Shown: positions 52,185 to 59,957 of the stretch, in pieces
Layout of the letters: each line of letters opens with the position of its first letter
How positions within the stretch are numbered: the stretch's first letter is position 1
DNA from: Acidobacteriota bacterium
GTDB taxonomy: Bacteria; Acidobacteriota; Thermoanaerobaculia; Gp7-AA8
Assembly (NCBI GenBank): GCA_003223645.1
Contig: QHVT01000019.1
Coordinates: 57,479 to 121,478 of the forward strand
Length of the DNA stretch: 64,000 bases
Reading direction: 5' to 3'
Translations under genes and position numbers: made by a program
The notes under the pieces: model-generated
The model's input: the letters and a program-made list of their open reading frames with translations, nothing else
What the model was told of the DNA's origin: nothing
Database searches by the model: none

Positions 52185-52665
52185 GCGCGACGAGGATGCC
52201 GACGGGGAGCGGCTCGAGGAGGGTGAACGCGATGTTGAGGAACGGGTTGTCGTACATCTTCTTGTAGTCCTGCATCTCTTTCGTGGCCGCGGCGATCTTT
52301 GCTTCGGGCTCGCCTTTCGCGCGCATGCTCACGGCGGTTCTGTCGGCCATGACGTTCCAGAAGTTCGGCATGAATTTGAAGTAGAGGACCTGCCACGTCG
52401 CGACGTAAAACGCGCTCGAGATCAGGACGATGAGCAACCCGACCTTGAAGGCCCTGCCGAACGTGATCGTGCCGCCGGCGTTCTCGCGATACGTGCGGAT
52501 GCCGAAGAAGACCAGCACGAATGACAAGACGATCGCCGTATAGCCGACGAGGAGGCCCTTGTCATGGGGGATTTTGCCGTTGAGGGTGAGCGGCATCGTG
52601 ATGGCCATCATCAGCGCGGAGAGGAGGCCGGAGATGATTCCGAACGTCAGGACGATTTTCTTCAT
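52117..52665 (-). CDS. DUF4199-like membrane protein
   Basis: Protein of 182 residues with four helices: KKIVLTFGIISGLLSALMMA, GYTAIVLSFVLVFFGIRTY, FKVGLLIVLISSAFYVATW, and PLPVGILVALISAAIL. The loop GGTITFGRAFKVG and the KGEPEAKIAAATKEMQDYKKMYDNP segment are typical of DUF4199 proteins, whose function is unknown. The ATG at 52665 was chosen; the longer frame adds an unlikely polar tail. It converges with and overlaps the CPBP gene by 68 bp. Confidence 0.75.
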   Translation of the reverse strand: MKKIVLTFGIISGLLSALMMAITMPLTLNGKIPHDKGLLVGYTAIVLSFVLVFFGIRTYRENAGGTITFGRAFKVGLLIVLISSAFYVATWQVLYFKFMPNFWNVMADRTAVSMRAKGEPEAKIAAATKEMQDYKKMYDNPFLNIAFTLLEPLPVGILVALISAAILRKKGPAPPAAATALA

Positions 52666-52766
52666 GCGATTTCGTTCTCCTTTGACCGGCAACCTACTGC
52701 CTGCACCTCTCGTCTGTCGTCATACGATCGGGTGATTTTGCGCGCATCATCCTTTCGTTGACCCCG

Positions 52767-52834
52767 ATGGCGGATGGCGGATGGCGGATGGCAGAACCTG
52801 AATCCCTGCCATCCGCCATCTGCCATCTGCCATC
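52767..52834. repeat. Hairpin repeat family F, copy 3
   Basis: GATGGCGGATGGCGGATGG on the left pairs with CCATCCGCCATCTGCCATC on the right around a ~15-bp loop. It ends at the stop codon of the LuxR-type gene. Confidence 0.88.
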
Positions 52835-53258
52835 ATGGAATCAGCCCTAAATCCTTGCCGCGCTGCACGGCCTGCACGCGCCGATTCACTCCCATCTTGT
52901 CGAAGAGCCGCGACGAGTGGGTCTTGACCGTGTTCTCCGACACGAACAGCCGCTCGCCGATCTCGCGGTTGCTCAGCCCCTCGGCGATCAGGCCGAGGAT
53001 CTCATGCTCGCGCGGCGTGATCCCGAGCTCCTTCAGTTTCTCCTGATTGAGGACGAACGGACCCCTGTCGCGGACCATCACGACTTCCTTCCGCGTCAAC
53101 TTCAACCCGAAGTAGATGCCGATCGCCGTGAACAGGACGGCGATCAATCCGCCGTACAACTCGGCCGGATAGGTTTGGACGAAATGCTTGTACTCGATGA
53201 GCTTCAGCAGCGCGATCAGCACGCCGCCCGCCGCGCCGGTGAGGAGGATGCGCTTCAT
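52833..53258 (-). CDS. Membrane-tethered LuxR-type regulator
   Basis: Protein of 141 residues. Two membrane helices (about 4-20 ILLTGAAGGVLIALLKLI and 34-53 YGGLIAVLFTAIGIYFG) precede a LuxR-type HTH (about 75-141): ELGITPREHEILGLIAEGLS, NREIGERLFVSENTVKTH, KMGVNRRVQAVQ. No receiver or other sensor is present, so signal input would have to act on the membrane part, possibly by proteolysis or partner binding. The ATG at 53258 is the first that does not include repeat-coded residues. It follows the EAL gene and a family H repeat on the same strand. Confidence 0.8.
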   Translation of the reverse strand: MKRILLTGAAGGVLIALLKLIEYKHFVQTYPAELYGGLIAVLFTAIGIYFGLKLTRKEVVMVRDRGPFVLNQEKLKELGITPREHEILGLIAEGLSNREIGERLFVSENTVKTHSSRLFDKMGVNRRVQAVQRGKDLGLIP

Positions 53259-53366
53259 TCCCGCGCCCGCGCCCGCTCCTGTGCCCGTGCCTGGGGTGGG
53301 TGAGCGAAGCGACTGCGTTCCGCACGCCACGGGCACGGGCACCGGAGCGGGAGCGGGCACGGGGGA
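53259..53366. repeat. Hairpin repeat family H, copy 1
   Basis: GCCCGCGCCCGCTCC and GTGCCCGTGCC words on the left, and GGGCACGGGCACCGGAGCGG on the right, around a loop of ~45 bp. It occupies the whole gap between the EAL gene stop and the LuxR gene start, so the latter's ribosome site would have to lie inside the hairpin. Confidence 0.85.
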
Positions 53367-53376
53367 AGCTCCATCT

Positions 53377-56300
53377 TTAAGAAACCAGCGCGAGGAAATC
53401 CGCGGCCGCCACCGGCGGCTTGATCAAAAATCCCTGCATCTGATCGCAGCCGTGTTTGCGGAGGAAGTTGGCCTGCTCGGTGAACTCGACGCCTTCGGCG
53501 ACGACTTTCAGCCGCAGGCTGTGGGCCATGGCGATGATTGCGGTCACGATCGCGGCGGTGTCGGGGTCGGAGGTGATGTCGTGGACGAAGGACTGGTCGA
53601 TCTTCAGCGTGTCGATCGGGAAGCGTTTGAGGTAGCTGAGCGATGAGTGGCCGGTGCCGAAGTCGTCGAGGGAGATGCGGAGTCCGAGTTTCTTGAGGTC
53701 GTACAGCGTGCGCACGCTGGTCTCAGGGCTGTGCATCGCGCTGCTTTCGGTGATCTCGAGCTCGAGTAACCGCGCCGGCAATCCGGTGTTGCGCAGCACG
53801 CCGGCGACGAAGTCGACGAGATCGGTTTGCTGCAGCTGCGTGACCGATAAATTCACGGCCAGCGACAGCGATTGGAATCCGGCGTCGTGCCACTCTTTCG
53901 CCTGGCGGCATGCCTCGGCAAGCGCCCAGCTGCCGATCGGGATCATGACGCCCGTCGCTTCGGCGAGCGGGATGAACGTCGCCGGCGGGATGGATCCGAG
54001 GACGGGATGCGTCCAGCGCAGGAGCGCTTCCATTCCGGTGATGCGTCCGCTGCGCAGGTCGAAGATCGGCTGGTAGTGCACGGCCATCTCGTCGTTCATG
54101 AGCGCCTTGCGCAGGCCGTGTTCGAGCGCGATGCGCTGCAGTGCCTTCGCGTTCACGTGCGCGTTGAACAACTGATAGTTGTCGCGGCCGAGCTCCTTCG
54201 CCTGATACATCGCCGTGTCGGCATTCTTGATCAGCGTCTCCGCATCGGTCCCATCCTCGGGGAAGAGGCTGATGCCGATGCTGGTCGTCGAAAAGAACTC
54301 GCGTCCTTCGATGTGGAACGGATAGCGGATCGCCTCGATGATTTTCTGTGCGATCGGCGCGGCGTCGTCGGAGCGATGGAGGTTCGGCAGGAGGATCGTG
54401 AACTCGTCGCCGCCGAGGCGCGCGACCGTGTCGGACTCGCGCACGCAGGTCTGCACGCGCACGGCGACCGCCTGTAACAGCTGATCGCCGATGTTGTGTC
54501 CCAGCGAGTCGTTGATCACTTTGAAGCGATCGAGATCGAGGAAGAGGACGGCGAGCCGCGATCCTTCGCGATTTGCATGCGACAGCGCGACGGTCAGTCG
54601 ATCCTTGAACAGCAGCCGATTCGGCAGGTTTGTCAGCGCGTCGTGGTACGCGAGGTGTTTGATCTGTTCCTCGGCGTACGTGCGCTCGGTGATGTCGCGG
54701 ACGATGCAGACGATGCCGTCGCTGCCCAGCGCGGTGAGCGAGATCTCCTGCGGGAACGGCGCGCCGTCGCGTCGCAGGCCGGTGGCTTCGCCGCGCCAGC
54801 GTCCGCGCTGATGCACGAGCGGGACGATGCTGGTGATGAAGCGCACCTGTTCGTGGGGCTCGTACAAATCACAGAGCGAGCGGCCGAGGATCTCGGAGGG
54901 GCGCTGATAGCCGAACAGTTTCGCGAACGAGTCGTTCACGTAGGTGAACTCGAGGCGATCGTCGAGGATGCCGATGCCGTCCATCGACGCCGTCATCGCC
55001 GCCGACTGTTTGCGCAGCAATTCCTCGGCGTGTTTGCGCGCGGTGACGTCGGTGGCGACGTGGAGGAAGCCGGTGACGGATCCGTCTTCCGCGCGCAGCG
55101 CGGTCACCGAGACGACGACCGTGATCGCTTCGCCGTTCTTGCGGATGTACGTCCACTCGCGCTCCTCGACGTCTTCCAGCGCCGCGCGCAGCACGAGCAC
55201 GTCGAAACCTTCGATCGGGCGATGAAACTCGATCGAGAGCACCTCCGCGTAGTGCGCGACTTCGTTCGGATCATGCAGCTCGAGCAGCGACCGCTGGGTG
55301 GTCACTTCCTCGGCGCTGTAGCCGAGCATCCGCTCCGCGCCGCTGTTGAACACGGTGATCATTCCCTCGGCATCGGTGGCGATGATCGACACGCGCGTCG
55401 CGGAATCGAGCACGGCCTTCCGCTGCGTGTTCGCCGCGGCGACCGATTCCGCGGCGGCTTTGCGCTCGGTGACGTCGTAGACGAATCCTTCGAAGTAGAG
55501 CGCGCCGGATGGCGAATGGATCGCGTGTGCGTTGAGCTGCACCCAGATCGGGATCCCGTTCTTGCGGCGCCATTGCAGCTCGAGATTGTTCGCGTAGCCG
55601 AACGGCTCGAAGCGGCGGATCAATTCATCGCGCTGCTTCGCGTCGGCGTAGACGTCGGTCTCGAGATTCTTCGCGAGCAGCTCTTCGACGGTGTCGTATC
55701 CGAGCATGCGCGCCATCGCCGCGTTCGCAGTGACGATGCGCCCTTCGCGCGTCGACTGATAAATGCCGACCGGCGCGTAGTCGAAGATCACGCGGTATTT
55801 TTCTTCCGACTGCTGCAGTGCTTTTTCGGCGCGCTTGCGCTCGGTGATGTCGTGGACGATCGAGTAGAGCACGCGGCGCGGACCGAAATCGACGGGACCG
55901 GAATGCACTTCGACGTCGCGGATCTCGCCGTTCGCGCGCATGTGGCGGAACTGGAAGTACGCGCGCTCGCGCGCGGCGGCGCGGGTCATCTCGTTGCGCA
56001 CCTCGTCTTCGCCGCGCACGTTGATGTCCCAGATGCGCATCGCGCGCAGCTCGTCGCGCGTGTAGCCGTAGAAATCGCACGCGGCCATGTTGGCGTCGAT
56101 GATCGCCCCGCTGTCGGGATCGATGAGCAGCTTCACCGCGCGATTGCTCTCGAACATCTGCCGGTAACGCCGCTCGTTCTCGCGCAGCGCGTCCTCTTTG
56201 CGCTTGTGCTCGATCGCCGAGGCGATGTGCTGCGCGACAAAGACGAAAACGTTCTTCTCTTTGTCGGTGTAGCGCGTGCTCTCGTGATACGTCTGCGTGC

Positions 56301-57165
56301 CGATCACGCCCCACGTTTCGTCGCCGGTCTTCAGCGGCGCGCCGAGCCAGTCGACCGACGGCGCACCGACCGACTCGATCTCGCCTTCGGCGACGAGACG
56401 GTCGAACACTTCCGGCGTCGCCAAGAGCGCCTGGCCGGTGCGCAGCACGTAGGCGGTGAGACCGCGTCCGGGGTTCGCGAAGTTGGGCGCGGGATCGTAT
56501 TCGTCGACGAAGTAGGGGAAGGTGAGGATGTTGCGCTGGCGATCGTATTCGGCGACGTAGAAATTCGTCGCGTTCATCAACTCGCCGACCACTTCGTGGA
56601 TCGACGCGTACAGCGCGTCGAGCGTGCTCGCCTCGCGGCTGAGCTGCGAGATGCGGAACAGCGCGGCCTCGAGGCGGCGCGACTGCAGCGTCTCGGTGAC
56701 GTCGCGGAAGTACCACGAACGGCCGATGATCTTGCCGTCGACGATGATCGGCACCGACGCGCGCGAGAGCGTGCGGCCGTCGCGCAGCGGCACGGTGTCG
56801 TCGCTGCGCACTTCATCGGGATGCTCATAGAGATGGTTGACCAGCTCGATGAACGCGTCCCAGTTTCGGACGGCATCGGTGGCATATCCGAGGAGCTCGT
56901 TGTCGTCGGCGGTCGCCGCGACGTCCTCTGGGATCTGCCAGATCTCCAGGAAGCGGCGGTTGTACGAGAGCACGTTGCCGGAACTGTCGACGACGAGGAT
57001 GCCGTCGATCGTCGCTTCCTGCTGCGCCTTCAGGATGGCGATGGTCGTGCGCAGCGAGTCGCGCGAGACGCTGCGGCTCTCCCGGAGCATCCGCGCGAGG
57101 GCGCGTTTCGCGCGCTGGAGGCGGGATACACGACCTTCGTCCGGAGAGATCGATGGAATGGTCAT
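53377..57165 (-). CDS. Multi-PAS/GAF diguanylate cyclase-phosphodiesterase
   Basis: Protein of 1262 residues. Order: coiled start, PAS (about 50-170), GAF (about 190-340), four further PAS/PAC units (about 350-860; DITERKRAE, YDVTERKAAA, DVTARKHAEE, DITERTYAEE mark their ends), GGDEF (about 865-1020; RLGGDEFTILL at about 918, intact) and EAL (about 1030-1262; MEALLRW, LDDFGTGHSSLSYLK, IAEGV-type VVAEGVEF, intact). It may make and break cyclic di-GMP, and the sensors probably decide. No membrane segment is seen. The ATG at 57165 lies 32 bp after the M50 gene, so it is in that operon. Confidence 0.93.
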   Translation of the reverse strand: MTIPSISPDEGRVSRLQRAKRALARMLRESRSVSRDSLRTTIAILKAQQEATIDGILVVDSSGNVLSYNRRFLEIWQIPEDVAATADDNELLGYATDAVRNWDAFIELVNHLYEHPDEVRSDDTVPLRDGRTLSRASVPIIVDGKIIGRSWYFRDVTETLQSRRLEAALFRISQLSREASTLDALYASIHEVVGELMNATNFYVAEYDRQRNILTFPYFVDEYDPAPNFANPGRGLTAYVLRTGQALLATPEVFDRLVAEGEIESVGAPSVDWLGAPLKTGDETWGVIGTQTYHESTRYTDKEKNVFVFVAQHIASAIEHKRKEDALRENERRYRQMFESNRAVKLLIDPDSGAIIDANMAACDFYGYTRDELRAMRIWDINVRGEDEVRNEMTRAAARERAYFQFRHMRANGEIRDVEVHSGPVDFGPRRVLYSIVHDITERKRAEKALQQSEEKYRVIFDYAPVGIYQSTREGRIVTANAAMARMLGYDTVEELLAKNLETDVYADAKQRDELIRRFEPFGYANNLELQWRRKNGIPIWVQLNAHAIHSPSGALYFEGFVYDVTERKAAAESVAAANTQRKAVLDSATRVSIIATDAEGMITVFNSGAERMLGYSAEEVTTQRSLLELHDPNEVAHYAEVLSIEFHRPIEGFDVLVLRAALEDVEEREWTYIRKNGEAITVVVSVTALRAEDGSVTGFLHVATDVTARKHAEELLRKQSAAMTASMDGIGILDDRLEFTYVNDSFAKLFGYQRPSEILGRSLCDLYEPHEQVRFITSIVPLVHQRGRWRGEATGLRRDGAPFPQEISLTALGSDGIVCIVRDITERTYAEEQIKHLAYHDALTNLPNRLLFKDRLTVALSHANREGSRLAVLFLDLDRFKVINDSLGHNIGDQLLQAVAVRVQTCVRESDTVARLGGDEFTILLPNLHRSDDAAPIAQKIIEAIRYPFHIEGREFFSTTSIGISLFPEDGTDAETLIKNADTAMYQAKELGRDNYQLFNAHVNAKALQRIALEHGLRKALMNDEMAVHYQPIFDLRSGRITGMEALLRWTHPVLGSIPPATFIPLAEATGVMIPIGSWALAEACRQAKEWHDAGFQSLSLAVNLSVTQLQQTDLVDFVAGVLRNTGLPARLLELEITESSAMHSPETSVRTLYDLKKLGLRISLDDFGTGHSSLSYLKRFPIDTLKIDQSFVHDITSDPDTAAIVTAIIAMAHSLRLKVVAEGVEFTEQANFLRKHGCDQMQGFLIKPPVAAADFLALVS

Positions 57166-57197
57166 TCGCGTCGCGGCTCCGGGCGATTTTAGAACAT

Positions 57198-57866
57198 TCA
57201 ATCGCCGGGAGTTCCGTAGCGGCGGAAGTGCCGCCACTGCTCGAACGCCATGTAGACGAACCAGGCGATGTAGAAGGCGATGAAGAAGCTGCGCGTGAGG
57301 AAGAACCAGACGGCGATGGCGCCGCCGGCGATCATCGCGACCCAGACGTACGCGACGAACGCGATGCGGTCGCGGAGGAAGATGCCGAAGAACTCACGAA
57401 CCGCATGCCCGCCGTCGAGCGGCGCGACGGGGATGAGGTTGAACATTCCCCACCACTTGTTCGCGAGGAACATGTACGGCAGAAACGCACTGAGAAACGC
57501 GTCGCTATGCACGGCAGGCACGGCGAAGGCGATCCGAAGGCAGAGGTACGCCAGACCGAAGCTGGAAAACGGACCGGCGAGACTGATCAGCATGTCCTGC
57601 CACGGCTTCGCGCGCCGGCGGTTGTACGTCACGCCGCCCATCCCCGTCAGCACGACCTGCGACGACCCGAACCCGAAAATTCCGATCATCGCCGCATGCG
57701 CGAGCTCGTGGATCAACACGCTAAGAAAGAGGATCGGAATCCACAACAACGCGTATTGAATCCCGAGATCCGCCCTGTAATTCAGCACGACGAAGAGCGC
57801 GACCAGGATGAGAAAGTTCGCGTCGACGTCGATGGTCGTACCGCGGATGGAGCCGAGGTGGAGCAT
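57198..57866 (-). CDS. M50-family site-2-type membrane metalloprotease
   Basis: Protein of 222 residues with about five helices. LSVLIHELAHAAM (about 49-61) carries the zinc HExxH, and NLIPVAPLDGGHAV (about 140-153) the NxxPxxxLDGG with the third ligand aspartate. GMGGVTYNRR-type loops are usual. It cuts proteins inside the membrane. Possible targets are anti-sigma factors or tethered regulators such as the two-helix LuxR protein in the same operon. TATACT lies 9 bp before the ATG. Confidence 0.9.
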   Translation of the reverse strand: MLHLGSIRGTTIDVDANFLILVALFVVLNYRADLGIQYALLWIPILFLSVLIHELAHAAMIGIFGFGSSQVVLTGMGGVTYNRRRAKPWQDMLISLAGPFSSFGLAYLCLRIAFAVPAVHSDAFLSAFLPYMFLANKWWGMFNLIPVAPLDGGHAVREFFGIFLRDRIAFVAYVWVAMIAGGAIAVWFFLTRSFFIAFYIAWFVYMAFEQWRHFRRYGTPGD

Positions 57867-57875
57867 TGGGAGGGG

Positions 57876-57881
57876 AGTATA
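57876..57881 (-). promoter_or_regulatory. Putative -10 box, leaderless arrangement
   Basis: Read on the minus strand TATACT ends 9 bp before the M50 protease ATG, with only CCCCTCCC between them. It is the best -10 match in the window. Confidence 0.45.
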
Positions 57882-57936
57882 CGTGGGGGGGCGAGGGGAC
57901 CGTCACGGTTGTCGGCTCGTGGCGTGTGCTGCTCGT

Positions 57937-58101
57937 GGCGTGATTTTGGCGCACGGCCTCGGAACGCAGAAGGCAGAACGCAGAAGGCAGAAGGAAGAAA
58001 CCCGGCCACCCGAGCTGACGGCATGTCTGGGCGGCGGTTTCTGCCTTCTGCCTTCTGCGCTCTGCCTTCTGCGTTCCCGGGGCGTGCGCGTAAATCACGC
58101 C
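57937..58101. repeat. Hairpin repeat family D, copy 2
   Basis: GGAACGCAGAAGGCAGAACG and onward on the left (57960-58000) pairs with CTTCTGCCTTCTGCGTTCC on the right (58044-58080). Outer sequences GCGTGATTTTGGCGCAC and GTGCGCGTAAATCACGC pair further out. The loop (AACCCGGCC...) differs from copy 1. Confidence 0.88.
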
Positions 58102-58141
58102 ACACGCGCTGCGCTCGCAATCATCCAAACACGTCCCGGTC

Positions 58142-59842
58142 CTATCCCCGCGGCAGTCTCACCCGAAACACCGCCCCCGCTCCCAGCGCGCTCACCACGC
58201 TGATGTCGCCCCCATGCGCTTCCGCGAAGCGGCGCGCTAGCGCCAGGCCGAGGCCCGTTCCTGCCAGCGGCATGCCGCGCGTTTGCACTTGCTCGAATTC
58301 CTCGAAGATGCGCTGTTGGTCGTTCGCCGAGATGCCGATGCCGTGGTCGGTGACTTCGATCTTCCACATCGATTCGTCGGCGTCGCCGCGGATGGTGATG
58401 CGGTCGCCCGCGGGGCTGAATTTGTTGGCGTTGGACAGGAGATTGAGCAGGATCTGTTCGATGCGGCTGGCGTCGCCGTGCACGATCATCGGCTGGTCGG
58501 GCGTCTCGACAGCGACCTCCTGATGTTTGCGCACGAACAGCGCCTGCGTGGACGCAACCGTGTTGGCGATGCTCAGGCGCAGGTCGACGTCTTCGATGCG
58601 CAGCTGCATCTTTCCCGACTCCACTTTCGCGATGTCGAGGAGGTCGTTGATCAGCGCGAGAAGGTGCTTCGCGCTGTTGCCGACGTTCTGCAGGAACGCC
58701 AGCCGCTTCGCGCGCGTGATCGTCTCTTCCTGTTCGGTCAGCAGATCGGAGAAGCCGATGATCGAGTTCAGCGGCGTGCGCAGCTCGTGCGACATCTTCG
58801 CGAGAAACTCGCTCTGCGCGCGCGACGCGCGGATCGCTTTCTCCGTCTGTTGCTTGAGCTGCTCCTCGCGCTGCCGGAGATCGCGCGACGTCTCGGCGAG
58901 CGTCTCCGCGATCGACTGGAATTCCTGGTAGCGGCCGTCGATGCGCGCCGGGTCGACGATCTCTCCCTCGCGCACCGCGCCGATGGCGCCGCGCAATTGC
59001 GCGAACGGGCGCGAGATCCTGAACAGCAGCATCGCCGCGGCCGAGGCGAGGATGAGAAACACGATTGCGTCGATGATCGCGCAGACGACGAGGATCTCGT
59101 GTTGCTTCCCGGCGTAGGCCTCATGGTTGAGGAGATACGTGCGAATGGCGAACGACGCGGCGAAGCCGAGGAGGATGATGACCGTGACGATCTGCAGCGC
59201 GTTCGTGATCGTGCGGGGAACGGCCGCTGGAGTGGTGCGCGCCTCCGGCGCGCCCCCGCCCCAAGGCGCGCCGGAGGCGCGCACCACTCCACGCTCACGG
59301 AAGAATGCGCCGCCGAACGCGAGCACCGGCGTCGCGATCAGGAGCGCGGCGACGAAGTCGGCGATCCACCACACGAATACTTCGCGCCACACGATCGCGA
59401 CGCCGGGCGCGTGGCGGACGATGAGCAGGTTGCCGATGATCGCGCTGCATGCGGTGTTGACGATCGTCCCGAAAATCAGAAACGCCGCGAGCGACTTCAT
59501 GTCGCGCAGATCGGACGTGAGCTCGCGCCGCGCGCGGAACACGAAGTACGGAATCAGTCCCTCTGCGGCCGAGAGCAGCCCCGCGATCATGAGCTGATAC
59601 GGAGTGATCGACGCGTTCCATGGCGTCGCGATCGTGCCGAGGATGATGCCGACCGCGGCCCAGACTCCGAAGTACATGCAGGCGAGGATCGAGACCGCCG
59701 TCGCGGGAAAGAGAATCGAGACGTCGTTCTCCAACTCGAACGTGACGGAGAACGCATTCGCCGCGGCGAACGCGGCGAACGTAATGGCGATCTGCCCGGC
59801 GCAGACGAGAGTCCGCCGGAGCGAGGGAGACATCGATCGCAT
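58142..59842 (-). CDS. MASE1 sensor histidine kinase with in-frame repeat
   Basis: Protein of 566 residues. A MASE1 membrane sensor (eight helices, about 10-290, FEL-ENDVSILFPATAVSI and IYFGVWAAVGIILG-like segments) is followed by a HAMP-like linker, a dimerisation domain with FLAKMSHELRTPLNSIIGF (about 344-362, the phospho-His) and an ATPase domain (NLLSNANKFSPAGDRI, VTDHGIGISANDQQRIFEEF, GTGLGLALARRFAEAHGG). Residues about 185-205 ([19 protein letters not shown]) come from a family B hairpin at 59228-59291, between the sixth and seventh helix. No response regulator is next to it. Confidence 0.92.
   Translation of the reverse strand: MRSMSPSLRRTLVCAGQIAITFAAFAAANAFSVTFELENDVSILFPATAVSILACMYFGVWAAVGIILGTIATPWNASITPYQLMIAGLLSAAEGLIPYFVFRARRELTSDLRDMKSLAAFLIFGTIVNTACSAIIGNLLIVRHAPGVAIVWREVFVWWIADFVAALLIATPVLAFGGAFFRERGVVRASGAPWGGGAPEARTTPAAVPRTITNALQIVTVIILLGFAASFAIRTYLLNHEAYAGKQHEILVVCAIIDAIVFLILASAAAMLLFRISRPFAQLRGAIGAVREGEIVDPARIDGRYQEFQSIAETLAETSRDLRQREEQLKQQTEKAIRASRAQSEFLAKMSHELRTPLNSIIGFSDLLTEQEETITRAKRLAFLQNVGNSAKHLLALINDLLDIAKVESGKMQLRIEDVDLRLSIANTVASTQALFVRKHQEVAVETPDQPMIVHGDASRIEQILLNLLSNANKFSPAGDRITIRGDADESMWKIEVTDHGIGISANDQQRIFEEFEQVQTRGMPLAGTGLGLALARRFAEAHGGDISVVSALGAGAVFRVRLPRG
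59228..59291. repeat. Hairpin repeat family B, copy 2, inside a gene
   Basis: TGGAGTGGTGCGCGCCTCCG and CGGAGGCGCGCACCACTCCA around a short loop, near-identical in the arms to copy 1 at 12446-12509. It is translated as part of the histidine kinase on the minus strand, in the opposite orientation relative to the host gene but with the same residues because the palindrome is symmetric. Confidence 0.93.
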
Positions 59843-59854
59843 GGGGTTCGCGCA

Positions 59855-59860
59855 ATTGTA
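59855..59860 (-). promoter_or_regulatory. Putative -10 box, short-leader arrangement
   Basis: TACAAT on the minus strand ends 12 bp before the first ATG of the MASE1 kinase gene, with no ribosome site between them. An ATG nine bases later is also possible. Confidence 0.35.
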
Positions 59861-59957
59861 ACAACCGCCGAACGAGCGCCAATCACGATCCGAGCGTATA
59901 TTGATGGTCCAGACCGCTTAACAATTCGCCCGCATCACTACGGAAACGGAGAGCCGC

